Source: Diphasiastrum complanatum
Taxonomy: Eukaryota > Streptophyta > Lycopodiopsida > Lycopodiales > Lycopodiaceae
NCBI GenBank assembly: GCA_029204225.1
Contig: CM055095.1
Coordinates: 29,842,414 to 29,906,413 of the forward strand
Reading direction: 5' to 3'
DNA: 64,000 bases
This document shows, one piece after another, positions 34,430 through 44,895 of this stretch. The notes under the pieces were generated by a model that saw only the letters and a list, made by a program, of their open reading frames with translations, did no database searches and was not told where the DNA came from. The position numbers and the translations under genes are program-made. The stretch's first letter is position 1; every line of letters starts with the position of its first letter.

Positions 34430-34640
34430 AAAGTTGCCAAACTCTTTCCCAGGACCGAAGTGATTTTGTTAAGAATCAGAAGTGATATTTTTTGAGCCTC
34501 GAGCCTTTGGCTTGCATAAGCAATAGGATGGTCAACCTCAGGGAGAATGACTCCAATCCCCTGTCCCCTGTCCTGATGCATCAACAGAAACAATTATTGG
34601 CAGCTGAAACTATGGAAGCTTAATCTCTGGTGTTGTATTA
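34430..34640 (-). pseudogene. Gypsy RNase H fragment in intron 1
   Basis: The minus strand reads LPIIVSVDASGQG and then, after a 7-bp duplication (CAGGGGA-type), IGVILPEVDHPIAYASQRLE. These are the TDAS and RPIAYxSR blocks of gypsy RNase H. It is short and isolated. Confidence 0.6.
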
Positions 34641-35257
34641 TTTTTGGGCTCAGGAAAATGTTCCCTTAATTTACATTGCCATCAAAAGATCACCCTTTCT
34701 CTGCTAAGATCATGAGCTTTTGGAAAAGCTGGAACCTTTGCTAGACACAGGCTGGAACGTCCAAATCCTGCTGTACAAGAACAGTTCTAGGAAACCATGA
34801 GTATTGTGTGCTTTTCTACTTGTGGCCAGTTTTGAACTACTTTGATCTTTGCAGGTTCCTTTCATATCTATTGTTTTCTCATAAATCAGAAGGCTTTTCT
34901 AGGTAAGAGTCTCCTCTGTATGGAATACAAAAACTTTCTTAATGAAGACATGTTTTTTGATGATTCTACAACACATAAAGGGTGTTGATGCATATTTTTA
35001 TGTTCCTTGTTCTTACTACAAGGCCCTTGCAAGTCCAGGCAGTATTAACTAGCTATACAGACCTGCAGGACAGTCAATATTCCATTGACTAATATTTGTC
35101 TGAAGCTTGAGGACTAAAATGCGTTGTCCAACTGCCTAATTACCTAGCATACAGTCCTTCTAATGGTTCATAGAGTTCATCCACATGTCTTGATAAGCTA
35201 CGAAACCTTTAAACAATGGTGACATTCACAGTAAAAATGCTGTCAATTCACATGCAG

Positions 35258-35437
35258 GAAACCAAGAGCAAGAAGAAATTGTCAGATGCAGGACATTTGG
35301 ATGAAATGGAGTCAGGAACTGCTGAGGCGAGCCAAATCTGTAATCACTCTTTTGTATGCAGGAACGTTGTGGGGCTTGTGTGTGAAGAATGTGGACTAGT
35401 GGGACAATGGATTGAGAATATGTTTGACAACCCAAAT
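35258..35437 (+). CDS. CLASSY/DRD1-like SNF2 ATPase, coding exon 2
   Basis: 60 codons between a CATGCAG acceptor and an AAT/GTAAGA donor, both phase 0. The translation has CNHSFVCRNVVGLVCEECG. This four-Cys block matches the zinc-binding-like C-x5-C-x7-C-x2-C segment preceding the ATPase in CLASSY/DRD1 proteins, which read roughly C-H-x-F ... IGxxCxxCG. A separate ATG at 35216 lies in the intron and is not needed. This small conserved exon is the strongest link between exon 1 and the ATPase exon. Confidence 0.82.
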
Positions 35438-35585
35438 GTAAGATTTGTTTTGAGAGCCTCCATACTCAAACAATGCATTGCTTGTCTGTTATTTATGTTT
35501 TTGCAGCATGCTGTGTAATTTGAAATTTTTTAGACTTTAGAATACTTGTGATCTTGTGTTTCTTATTTGTGTGTATGATTTTTAG
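35438..35585 (+). other. Intron 2 of the CLASSY-like gene, 148 bp
   Basis: Donor GTAAGA at 35438 and acceptor TTTTTAG ending at 35585, with phase 0 on both sides. The length is typical of plant introns, in contrast to intron 1. Confidence 0.8.
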
Positions 35586-37577
35586 ATGTGTCGAGCTTCC
35601 AGCAGGGGATTGAGTAGGATTTCAAAGAATAGAAGGGTATCACACGAGTTTTCTTCCTTGAGTTTGCGGAAAGAGTCATTGGTACCACAACCATATCCAA
35701 GGCCTACTTTGAAACTACATCCATTTTTCAAAGAAACTATGCATGCACATCAGAAAGAAGGCTTTGAATTCTTGTGTCGGAATCTGATTGGCAGCTCGGA
35801 ATCTGAAGAAGAATTTACGGAACCAGGTGGTTGTATTCTTGCACATGCACCAGGAACAGGGAAGACGTGCTTGATAGTGAGTTTTCTGCAAAGTTTTCTA
35901 ACAAAATTTCCACAAGGTCGGCCCTTAATAATTGCTCCAAAAATAATTCTCCAGCCTTGGTTGAGGGAGTTTAAGAAGTGGGAAGTGGAAGAAACAGCTG
36001 TCTACAATCTTAATGAGGAAAGTCAGACAGGCAGGTTATACACCGATGAGCCAAACTCACGGCCTTCAGAAACTTTACCTTGGCCCAGTCGACCGGGAGA
36101 AGCACCTAAAAACAGCAGGCTGAAAACAGTCCAAGAGTGGTTTCATGGAAAAGGGGTCTTGCTTGTCAGTTACAGTTTGTTTGCTGGACTAGTTTTCAAT
36201 GGTTCAAGCAGTCAAGGATCATCAGCTGATAAGGAAATCTGCAGAATGCTGCTGGAAGGCCCAGGGATTCTCATCTTAGATGAAGGTCATTTTCCACGGA
36301 ATGAGAGAACAAAGATCCTGAAGGCTCTTACACAAGTGCAGACGGTTCGGCGAGTGTTGCTGTCAGGAACATTGTTTCAAAATAACTTTCAAGAGTTGTT
36401 TAATTTGCTAAAGCTCAGCAGGCCGAATTTCATGGAAAGATGTCCTGAATATGCACAAAAGTTGGAGGCAGCAGCCCTTCAGATATCGAATGGTGTTTCT
36501 ACATCTGTTGAGAATATTGACTTACTGGAGCTGGAAACAAATAGCTCAAAATCAAGAGCTAGGCTTGAGAAGCATATTTTCATGGAGGAGATAGCACACA
36601 ACATCACAGAGATAGGAGACAATCAGGCAGATGTTGGGGAAATGTGTAAGTCTATTCAAAAGTTGAGGCATCTGACTGCTCCTTTCATTCATTGGTATGG
36701 TGGTCAGATTTTAGATTGTCTTCCAGGCCTTCAGGAATTTGCAATCATGCTGAAACTGACAGAATCCCAGCGTAAGGCACTCTCAAATATGAAAGAGGAG
36801 AGAGGTTCTAAAACTCGCTTGGAGCAAGATATTAGATTCTCTGCAGTGTGCATACATCCAGTTCTTTTAAAATCTGAAGTGGCTGAAGACTGTGAATCAG
36901 TTCCAAAATCACGTATGGATTTTCGTTGTTCTAATCATGACCCTTTACATGGCGTAAAAACTACCTTTGTTTTGGATTTATTGAATTTCTGCAAGCATTG
37001 GGATGAGAAAGTGATCATTTTTAGCCAGACCCTTTCTCCTCTTGACCTTATAGAGAGTATGCTAGAAAACGTGTGGGGTTGGAGAAAAGGCCATCAAATG
37101 CTACGGCTTGATGGTGTGATGCCATCTGATGAACGTCAAAATGTTATTGACAGTTTTAACTCTGACAAAAACTGTTCCCATGTTCTTCTGGCCTCCCTGA
37201 AAGCATGTGGCGAAGGCATCTCGTTAGTAGGTGCGTCACGTATTATACTGTTGGATGCTGCATGGAACCCAGCAGTTATACGCCAAGCTGTGAGTAGAGC
37301 ATTCCGCATAGGCCAGCAGAAATTAGTGTATGTATACAGGCTAATTACTGTTGAGACTCGGGAAGTGACTATCTATACGAAATCCATTTGGAAAGAATGG
37401 TTATCAAGAGCACTGCTTGACAATAAAGTGAGTGTCGACAATGTGGTCAAAATGATGTCCTTGCCAGAGCAACTGGCTTCTTCAGTTTTTGGAAACACTG
37501 GAGACACGTTTTTGGAGACCATCACTCAACAAAGGAAGGAGATTTTTTGGGGAGTTTTCAAGCATAATATGGCATAG
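35586..37577 (+). CDS. CLASSY/DRD1-like SNF2 ATPase, coding exon 3
   Basis: One uninterrupted exon of 663 codons holding the whole SNF2 ATPase. It has HAPGTGKTCL (Walker A, about residue 327 of the joined protein), IIAPKIILQPWLREF (Ia), ILDEGHFPRN (DEGH, about 470) and LLSGTLFQNNFQELFNL (III, about 500). The C-terminal lobe has KVIIFSQTLSPLDLI, LRLDGVMPSDER, LKACGEGISLVGASRI and RQAVSRAFRIGQ (VI, about 803-814). DEGH rather than DEAH, with the following PRN, is typical of the CLASSY/DRD1 subfamily. The joined product is about 900 residues, close to DRD1 length. These nuclear proteins help recruit Pol IV or Pol V. No disabling change is seen. Intactness amid dead elements suggests selection. 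The exact CLASSY or DRD1 orthologue cannot be named. Confidence 0.93.
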   Translation: MCRASSRGLSRISKNRRVSHEFSSLSLRKESLVPQPYPRPTLKLHPFFKETMHAHQKEGFEFLCRNLIGSSESEEEFTEPGGCILAHAPGTGKTCLIVSFLQSFLTKFPQGRPLIIAPKIILQPWLREFKKWEVEETAVYNLNEESQTGRLYTDEPNSRPSETLPWPSRPGEAPKNSRLKTVQEWFHGKGVLLVSYSLFAGLVFNGSSSQGSSADKEICRMLLEGPGILILDEGHFPRNERTKILKALTQVQTVRRVLLSGTLFQNNFQELFNLLKLSRPNFMERCPEYAQKLEAAALQISNGVSTSVENIDLLELETNSSKSRARLEKHIFMEEIAHNITEIGDNQADVGEMCKSIQKLRHLTAPFIHWYGGQILDCLPGLQEFAIMLKLTESQRKALSNMKEERGSKTRLEQDIRFSAVCIHPVLLKSEVAEDCESVPKSRMDFRCSNHDPLHGVKTTFVLDLLNFCKHWDEKVIIFSQTLSPLDLIESMLENVWGWRKGHQMLRLDGVMPSDERQNVIDSFNSDKNCSHVLLASLKACGEGISLVGASRIILLDAAWNPAVIRQAVSRAFRIGQQKLVYVYRLITVETREVTIYTKSIWKEWLSRALLDNKVSVDNVVKMMSLPEQLASSVFGNTGDTFLETITQQRKEIFWGVFKHNMA

Positions 37578-37673
37578 GTATGCACATGCCTATTCACTAG
37601 ATATGCAAAAAGGGCTTGATGCTGAAGATGGCAGCTCCTCCTAGTTATCAAACATATGGCGTTTCTTTTTATT

Positions 37674-37679
37674 AATAAA
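37674..37679 (+). terminator. Candidate polyadenylation signal of the CLASSY-like gene
   Basis: AATAAA about 97 bp after the stop codon, in a T-rich context. Confidence 0.5.
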
Positions 37680-38109
37680 AGAATTGGGTTTGTCTTTACT
37701 TTAGTTTTTGAAAATAGACCTTGTACAAATTTTTGAAAATACGATTGCATAGAGTTTGTGGTGGTCATTAATGTATGTGCATAATGTGATGTATATTGTT
37801 GTATTGGGCTTGTGAAATCAGTTCTAAATCTAAAGAATAAGTTTGCAAGTGTAGAGAAAATCCTCCAATCACAATCCTCCTAAGAGCCAAAAAGCCTGAA
37901 TATGCAATTAAATGCTTGGGATTTAAGAAAAAGAAGCATGTGTGGATCATTGAAGAACTGGCATAGACATGCTTATTCCTATTAGGAAAAGTTCACATAC
38001 AGTTTTCTAACTTAACATAATGATTGAATGTTAAAGTGCTCAGCAGTATGTAGATGCTCATCAAAGTAAAGCCTTTTTCCCAGCAATTGCAAGAGGGTTG
38101 AGGCATTAC

Positions 38110-38112
<3 letters not shown>

Positions 38113-38177
<65 letters not shown>
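38113..38177 (+). repeat. (TC)n microsatellite, first tract
   Basis: About 65 bp of TC repeats, read as GA on the minus strand. The Arg/Glu ORFs across it are artefacts. Confidence 0.95.
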
Positions 38178-38180
<3 letters not shown>

Positions 38181-38229
38181 CGCTCTGTGGTTGAATAATT
38201 CATTTATGTATCATTGAGCTGTCGGCTTG

Positions 38230-38233
<4 letters not shown>

Positions 38234-38287
<54 letters not shown>
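38234..38287 (+). repeat. (TC)n microsatellite, second tract
   Basis: About 54 bp of TC repeats, 56 bp after the first tract and in the same orientation. Confidence 0.95.
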
Positions 38288-38290
<3 letters not shown>

Positions 38291-39417
38291 ATTTTGGTTC
38301 AGCAATACATAAACTTTATTTTTATTTGGAAGTGTACCAAGTCAAAAAATTGCTATGGTATTTGTATTTCACTTGTTCATTCATCAATTTTCCAAGTTTC
38401 ATACTTGTGCAGAGATTGGAGCTGTACTTTTTGTATTTTCTAGGTGGCAGTGTAACTGCTACTAGATCATTGTGTTCAAATGTGCATTTCTGTACAAGCT
38501 CTATGCATAACAGCCTTGTCAAATAGTTTGGGAAAGGGCACATATTGCTTTCCCCAGATTTGAACATTGCACCTCAATGGGTAGATGGGATCTGTTCAAC
38601 TGTAATTTCGAAATCCATTATTTGGTTTGTTTTCAAAACCGATTTATGAAAGTAAGGTATAGCGTCCATTTGCAATCAAAGTTGATAGCAAAGGGAATTG
38701 TTGACGCATTGGTTGAGCCCCTATGAATTTACGAAGGTTCAAGTCTCTTGTTTCATCTTTTGGTACGTGATATCCTTTCTTGTAGCTTCGCATCTTAATT
38801 TTTGCATCTTAATGAGTATGCTTTTAATGTACAGCAAGAATGCTTTAAAGAATTTGTAAGCTGGTTAATATTAATAATTGTGAGTGTAGACAAAACCTTC
38901 ATATCAGCTTACACTAAGTCACAAATTCTAGGCACGAAGCCCAGAAATTTGAGCAAAGGCATTTTAGATCTTTACATACCGAAGGCACGCATAAATGGAT
39001 CCCCCTCATCTGTACAAGTGTAAAGAGGGTGCTGACAAATGCACTATATTTGAGGGGTTGATTCATAACTTTTGAAAGCAACAATTATGAACATTTAGCT
39101 AACAGGAGCTTCAAGTTCCTTATCTATAAGTTTTTACCATGATTAACTTTTTGGCCCCGCCTTTCAGGCCGGGTACTTTTGTAATGATAACAAAGATTGA
39201 CGTGCTTGTGTTCAAAATAAATTTTTAAAATATTTACATAATTTACTTTTTTAATGAAATGCTTTTGAGTGGATAATTATGTGTGCGTTGGCTCTGCTTG
39301 CGCGCGTGGCTTCTCGCATTCTCTGGATAGTGGATTGCATGTACTCGTGATGTTCTCCTGGAGCATGCACAAAGAGAAGAACACAAAGAAATAGAGATCA
39401 AACGGCTGTTCTCATGG

Positions 39418-39723
39418 ATGTTCTCCTGGCTGTTCTCGCTGCTTGGGATCTTCTTTGGCTGGAATTTTGGCTGGCTCTTTTTGCCCTCCAGAGATTGCAC
39501 AAGACATGTCAGTTTCCTTTTCTCTCCACTCATGGTTGCTTGGTTGATCAGCACGCCGCTTATTGGCTTATTATACAACATTGCAGCGAATTATCCAGGA
39601 GTGTTGACGGCTATGTCTCCTCATTACGTATGGATTTATTTCAACAAGAATGGAATGCACGGCTGGATCAGTCTTGGCGGCACAATTCTGGCTGTTACAG
39701 GTGTGCACAAGCAGGCGGCATAA
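39418..39723 (+). pseudogene. Fragment of a KUP/HAK/KT potassium transporter
   Basis: The ORF of 101 codons ends with LISTPLIGLLYNIAANYPGV, LTAMSPHYVWIYF and HGWISLGGTILAVTG. This block is characteristic of KUP/HAK/KT K+ transporters (IGLYN..., SPxYxxxFF, GWxSLGGxxLxxTGxEA). The next expected residues (EAMFADLGHF) are absent, replaced by VHKQAA and a stop, so it is a single exon or a truncated piece. Full proteins are about 750-850 residues with 12 membrane segments. No other KUP exon was found nearby. The first 35 codons are Trp/Leu-rich and may be membrane segment sequence or unrelated. Confidence 0.7.
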
Positions 39724-39794
39724 TCTTCAATTTCCTTAACCGTAGGTTTCATTCACAAGTTCAGCTAATATTTTTCAGCTTTCGTCCATTCTGG

Positions 39795-40020
39795 CTTACT
39801 GAGCTTTTGGATTTGGTTCTATTTTTGTGTAAGGTGTGGGGCGGAGTTTGAAAAACATATTTATTGCAGTTCCTTGAATCCTCTTGAATGCTGATGAGTT
39901 CGGTATTTTGAATATGTGGCTGATTTGCTGGTGCTGGAACAACAGGTCTGGTTCATTGAGCTCTTGGATTTGGTTCTATTTTCATGTAAGGCGGGGTGAC
40001 GTTTGAAATATTGCAGAGGT
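39795..40020 (+). repeat. 65-bp direct repeat, two copies 157 bp apart
   Basis: GAGCTTTTGGATTTGGTTCT near 39800 returns as GAGCTCTTGGATTTGGTTCT near 39957. Both are followed by ATTTT..TGTAAGG, a G-rich stretch and a TTGCAG. The repeat sits between the KUP fragment and the membrane-protein gene. Confidence 0.75.
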
Positions 40021-40148
40021 TGGGCATGTGTGTCTGCTGGCACGCCGATTCTTGTTATTGAGAGCTCTTCAAGTCAAGTAGTTTGTGAATTGGACGATTA
40101 TTGGCAAACAATTTGATTTCAGGGACGAGGGACGGTCTGTTTGCCAGA

Positions 40149-43038
40149 ATGGATGTTCGTGATGCAAAGTTGCATGCAGTAAGAAATGCTTTGATATTGT
40201 TGCTATTTCTGTCTGTTGTGGTATCGGTTGCTGCTACTTCGGAACAAGGAGGCCTTTTCGAATGCCATAAATATTCATCCTTAACTCCCAAGGATCACGG
40301 TATGTATGATATTGTGCTTATTCGTGACCAAGCATATTGAATTTTCCAGCTGATGCGTTTTATAAAAGGCTAATAATCTGGATATGTATTCCTGCTGTAC
40401 TGTGAATGGTAGATTCCAGTGTTTCTAAAGTTTCAAGTCATGAGCAGTTCATTTCTGAATAATTGTAGAGTGATTTGCTGGTAAGCTCTTATGAAGTTGC
40501 TTAGAAAGAAACATTTGCGTTTACGTGAGAATAGAAATGTTCATTTTTCTTACCAACATAATTCTGGTCATGTTGTCCATAAAATGACCAGCGATCTTTA
40601 CTGCAAAGTGTGGATCGGTAAAGGAAGATGTCTTTGGCCTTTTGTTTTTGGAGGAATTTGAAATAAAATATCCGCCATGTCTCATTCCTACAGGAATAAG
40701 TTGTGATAAATGTTGCCAGTCCTACGGGAATAAGTTGCTAGAAATGTTGCGATGCACCTCACAAGTACCCCAATGGCTGGGACATCCGGAACAAACATTA
40801 TTGGGCGGTAAGAACTAAGAACATAGAGTGGCTGTTTACTGTACACACCATACTTTTGCTCATGGTTTACAGTTATTGGTCGATAAGAACCCTACAATAG
40901 CTTATCACATCATACTTCTGGAATCTGTGCATAGTTTATAGTTTGTTGCTGGTTTTTGTGATTGTTTTGTGAGATGGATACAATGTCAAATAACGTTGAC
41001 TTTTCAACTATGTTATCTGAATTAAGGAAAGGGAGTCTGGAGGACAAACTTCTGGTTGTGAAAGGGCGGCTAAAAATAGCCTTTCTGTACTGATACTGTT
41101 GAAATCACTTAATTTTTTTTTCTGTTTGTTCAGTCAGTTGGATTTACAGGCCTTCCAGGTTTCGCATTAGCAGTGTTGTGGCTAGCTTTTGGCTTTCTAT
41201 TCCACTTGTCTTGATGCTGCTGGACCTGCTGCTGCAATACGCTGGTCAAGGAAAAATTCATAACACCTTAAATATATAGTCAACCATTCCTGATATACTG
41301 TGGAGAATTTGCATAGTGTTTCTGCAGTTCTGACAGAAGCTGCATCCGTAAACGTGGGCAATGTTGGTGTTCCCACTAATCAGAAGCACACGATATAGCA
41401 ACAGAGTACGCAATTAAATTCTTTGGCTGATCAGTTGGAATCTAAAACGGAGGACAATGCACATAGAATTCGAAGAGCCATAAACCTGGTGTAAGTAATT
41501 ATTGTAGAATCGACAGCAGCAGAAATTCTATTCATTATTTTCAAGCTCATCATAGTGAGTTGTAAATTCACCTTAGTTTTTGCTATTTCAGTCGGTTAGT
41601 AATGATTATTGTGGCAGGAGTCATACTACTACTTGTGCTCCTGGGACTTTGTAAGCCCCCGTCTCCTCTGTTAACTCATTACAGGATTTTCGGATGATGC
41701 CTAGTATGTTCAGAAAATCATCCTCAAGACTGTGTAACCCTCATACGGAGTTCTTTTTGAACATGTTGAGTAGAAAATTTATGCTTGCTGTGGAATGACA
41801 ATCAACTTTCTGTGCCTTCTATTGCAGCGCTCGTTTCCTGTGGTTTCCGTCCTCTCATTTATATGCAAGGAAGCCATAACTTTCAGGTTACTTATAACTA
41901 CTTTGACATCATGACATGCCAAGTGTAGCAGAATCAGAACCTGATTTCAATCTGACTCTTCTTTTAATGAATGGATTTGGCATCATCAGATTAGTTTTCA
42001 TTGAATGGTTTCTTGCGGCATTTTGCTTAACAAGTAAGCTTTTTATGCTCATCGCATACCATGCTTGCTAAGAGTATCTGGGTTATGAAGTACGCCAATT
42101 ATCTTCTTACTAAGTTGCTAGTCAATTCAATTCTATAAAGCTTTCTGTGTCTATATTTACCCATGCTATAATCATTGATGAATCATTGTTCTTGTGAATT
42201 AAAAAAATTCCAATTATGACATTTTCCCTACCATATGCAGTGGTCGGCAGCTGGCCTATTGAGTGTTTCATGCAGTACTATGGGAGATACTTGTGGCAAT
42301 GCAAGAGTGGGTAAAGAACCCTGACGCTCAGACAAATTTGGATGAAATTCTTCCTTGTATGAAAGCAAAGATTTGACAAATTCAGTAGTGAATGTTGTTG
42401 ATCAAGCAATCACTCTGGCTTTTAACAACAATTTGCCACCTGGCTCTCCCGTCCTTCAATCAGTCAGGGCCTGCAATGCCTCTTCTATGCAGTCCATATG
42501 GTCCATCGCCAGATTATGCAGACCAACCTTGTCCAGCTGACAATGTTGACCTTAGTAATGCAGACCAACCTTAGTAATCCGTGAAATAGACCCATGTTTT
42601 TAACTTAATTTGCGATTTGGTTGATATTTTTTCTTCCTTGTATGAAGTGTACTAGTCTGAAAATTCTGAAAGCAGAAATGGTCTCACTATATTTGCACTT
42701 CATGGTGACTGCAGATCACCAGGCTGAATAACCCAGGACATCTATAAAGAGCTTGTCAGAGCAGTTACGATAGCCAATGTGAATGTTCCTTTCTTGGTTA
42801 GCTAGAAAACTGCATCTTCGTTCGTACCACTTTTCAGACGGTGATAACAAAAGATTGTCCGGACTTGCGGAACTACACAAAATGGGTGTGGATTGGTTTG
42901 GTTCTGATTTCAGGAGGTTCAATGTTTTCCGTCCTCTGGATTATCTGCAGTAGAAAGATCCAAAAGATGCTCAGTCTATATATATCGAGGAGTAGCACAA
43001 GCACCTGCAAACGGCCACTGCAACCTGTCCAAGCATAA
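40149..43038 (+). pseudogene. Plant multipass membrane protein (At2g12400/At2g25270-like), frameshifted
   Basis: Exon-like pieces in order: a signal-peptide-like MDVRDAKLHAVRNALILLLF start (40149) to a donor at 40301, and YPNGWDIRNKHYWA before GTAAG at 40808. Then come SVGFTGLPGFALAVLWLAFG after CAG at 41133, LESKTEDNAHRIRRAINLV (about 41440-41490), RLVMIIVAGVILLLVLLGL (about 41592-41650), and GDTC... EWVKNPDAQTNLDEILPCM (about 42280-42360). FNQSGPAMPLLCSPYGPSP (about 42455-42510) and CPDLRNYTKWVWIGLVLISG (about 42855-42915) follow. These blocks are familiar from a plant family of about 500-residue membrane proteins of unknown role. The GDTC/EWV junction needs a 2-base insertion, another shift lies near 42445, and a stop precedes the last membrane segment. 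Start 40101 is an alternative. Confidence 0.68.
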
Positions 43039-44895
43039 GTGTCAAATGGCTAGATTTTAGCGTTGTGTAGCCCCAAATTAGGAGTATCACACTTTGACGC
43101 CAGAGTATCACTTTGTTATAAGTCCCGGGAGTTTTGATTAAAGAGGTGATTGTGCTTCTGATAAAAATTTAGGATTCTTTTTCGTGACACTTACATTCAA
43201 ATGGTAAGAGGGATTTCACAGAATCACATTTGTAAGGAGATACTAGGTGTAAAACCTGCAATTTTTAGAGTACTAGTTTCTGGGCATGATAAGAGATTTC
43301 GGTAGTCGTCGTTGCTGTTCTTAAATGGGACGAAGTCATTTAGTTGTTAATGTGGGACATCATTTTTGCCAAAAGCATTGTCACCACAATACTCAACAAA
43401 CACATACCATGCGTGGAGGTAACATATATTTCCTTATTAGAAGATTAGCACTTGCTGGAAATTTTTACACAATCCCTGAGGTATACCATTATGACACTGG
43501 TGACAATTCAGAGAAAATAGTTCCTTTGCTGGAAACAGTGAAAAAACTTGTTAGTGTCCTACCGTTGCTACAAGCGACAAGCTCGTGATGCATAAGTCAG
43601 GCCCCTCATTTGATAATGAAAATGAAATATGGTTAAAGTTTTCTCATCAACTCCAAACGGCCAGCAGAGTTTTGTTTCAAGAGCTTGGCTATAATCTTAA
43701 CAAGGCCGAGTGTGCCTATCTTCTTTCCCAAAATAGTTCAGTTTATGTAGGTAATAAGTGCCCATATTGTGTTATAATATAATGTTAAGAAGACTCTAGT
43801 TGAACAAAGAAGAGAGCATGTTCAATGTCTTGATCGATTATAAGCTTCAATGCATTGATATAAGATTCATGAAAGTTAAAAATCTTCTTGATTGATAGAG
43901 AAGTATTGAACTTGATACGAACATATTTAAGTAATTATTGCTCGGTTAATCCATAATGAAAACACAATTGATCTTTTCTCCAAGAGCAATATCCTCCGGT
44001 CACAAAAGGCAAGGTACATAAATAGAAGGGGGCTTTCTCAAATTGATGGGATGACAATGTTAACACTTGGGCAGACTCTCCTTTCAGCCTAGATGAGGCA
44101 GGCCTCTAGTTTGTTTGTGCGGATAATCTCACCTCGATGTTTTCAGCTCTTCATGCCCAAATGCATTTAATCTAAGTGGGAGTAAACACTCCCAAGGGGC
44201 TAGGTACCTAGTTGGCATGTTCAACTTTTGTCATGTGGTGGTACACTGCGACGACTATGTAGCTCATTAATGAGACTCCTTTGTTGGGTAATGTTTGGAT
44301 GTGAAATTGTGTGTAGCATGTGTAGCTATTGCAAGAAAGAAATTGGAGTCTTTTCTGAGCTTCCCTTGAACCTTAAAAGTGTCAAAGTGAACCAAGATTA
44401 GATGCCATTTTGAGTTTGATAATCATAAGGATTATCTAGTTTCAATGCATCCATTCACAATACATAAAAATTAACTAATAGTAAATTTCTAAGAGTGAGG
44501 TAGTATGAGATAGCATGACAATAGACCAAAATAAGAACAATGAAGTACTAGGAAGTTGGAGATACAACATTGTAATGATCTACTTTAAAAGAAAATCGCA
44601 TTGTTCACTAATGCTCTAAAATTTTGTCCAAGAGTCCAAGAAGAGTTCCAATTTATTTAGATCATGTTTTTCATTTCCAAGAAGTTGTAGCATTGGTGTA
44701 GGCTTGTAACTAATATCTAAATCTATGGGTAATGGATTAGTCTCCTATTAACAATCTAATTTTCTCAATTTTGTATCTCGTCAATTTTTGACTAATTTCA
44801 TGTTCAAATTGGCACAAGTTTAGCTTGATAGACGTAGGTCATATCATCATGAGTTGGCATAGCCACTTGGCAATCGTTAAGCATGTTAGTTATTA
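43039..44895. other. Intergenic, no recognised gene
   Basis: Two plus-strand ORFs (43325-43588, 43585-43782) overlap by a few bases. They have a plausible amino-acid make-up (IWLKFSHQLQTASRVLFQEL) but match nothing I recognise. They could be exons of an unknown gene or chance ORFs. The remainder is AT-rich. Confidence 0.4.

Larger units (their letters stand above)
24436..35257 (+). other. Intron 1 of the CLASSY-like gene, 10.8 kb, transposon-filled
   Basis: A GT at 24436 and a CATGCAG acceptor ending at 35257 bound 10,822 bp, and both flanking exons are in phase 0. Inside lie a copia integrase fragment on the minus strand (26250-27150), a gypsy gag/protease fragment on the plus strand (30251-31660), and an inverted-repeat element (about 31972-32585). 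There is also an LTR-like sequence (33640-34080) and a gypsy RNase H fragment on the minus strand (34430-34640). No other host gene is recognised inside. Confidence 0.7.
37680..39410. other. Intergenic spacer with two CT microsatellites
   Basis: No gene recognised. It contains the two CT tracts listed separately. 38640-39240 is AT-rich with no element ends identified. Confidence 0.5.

Noticed and set aside
35216-35257. ATG at 35216 as the start of a separate SNF2 gene
   Set aside because: It lies upstream of a good acceptor in intron-like sequence, and splicing from exon 1 in phase 0 explains the frame better.
37526-37950. Minus-strand ORFs after the SNF2 gene
   Set aside because: Short, without motifs, and overlapping the 3' end and polyadenylation region of the plus-strand gene.
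43325-43782. Two adjacent plus-strand ORFs as a gene
   Set aside because: Composition is plausible, but there are no recognisable domains or splice signals linking them, so they are left as unassigned.
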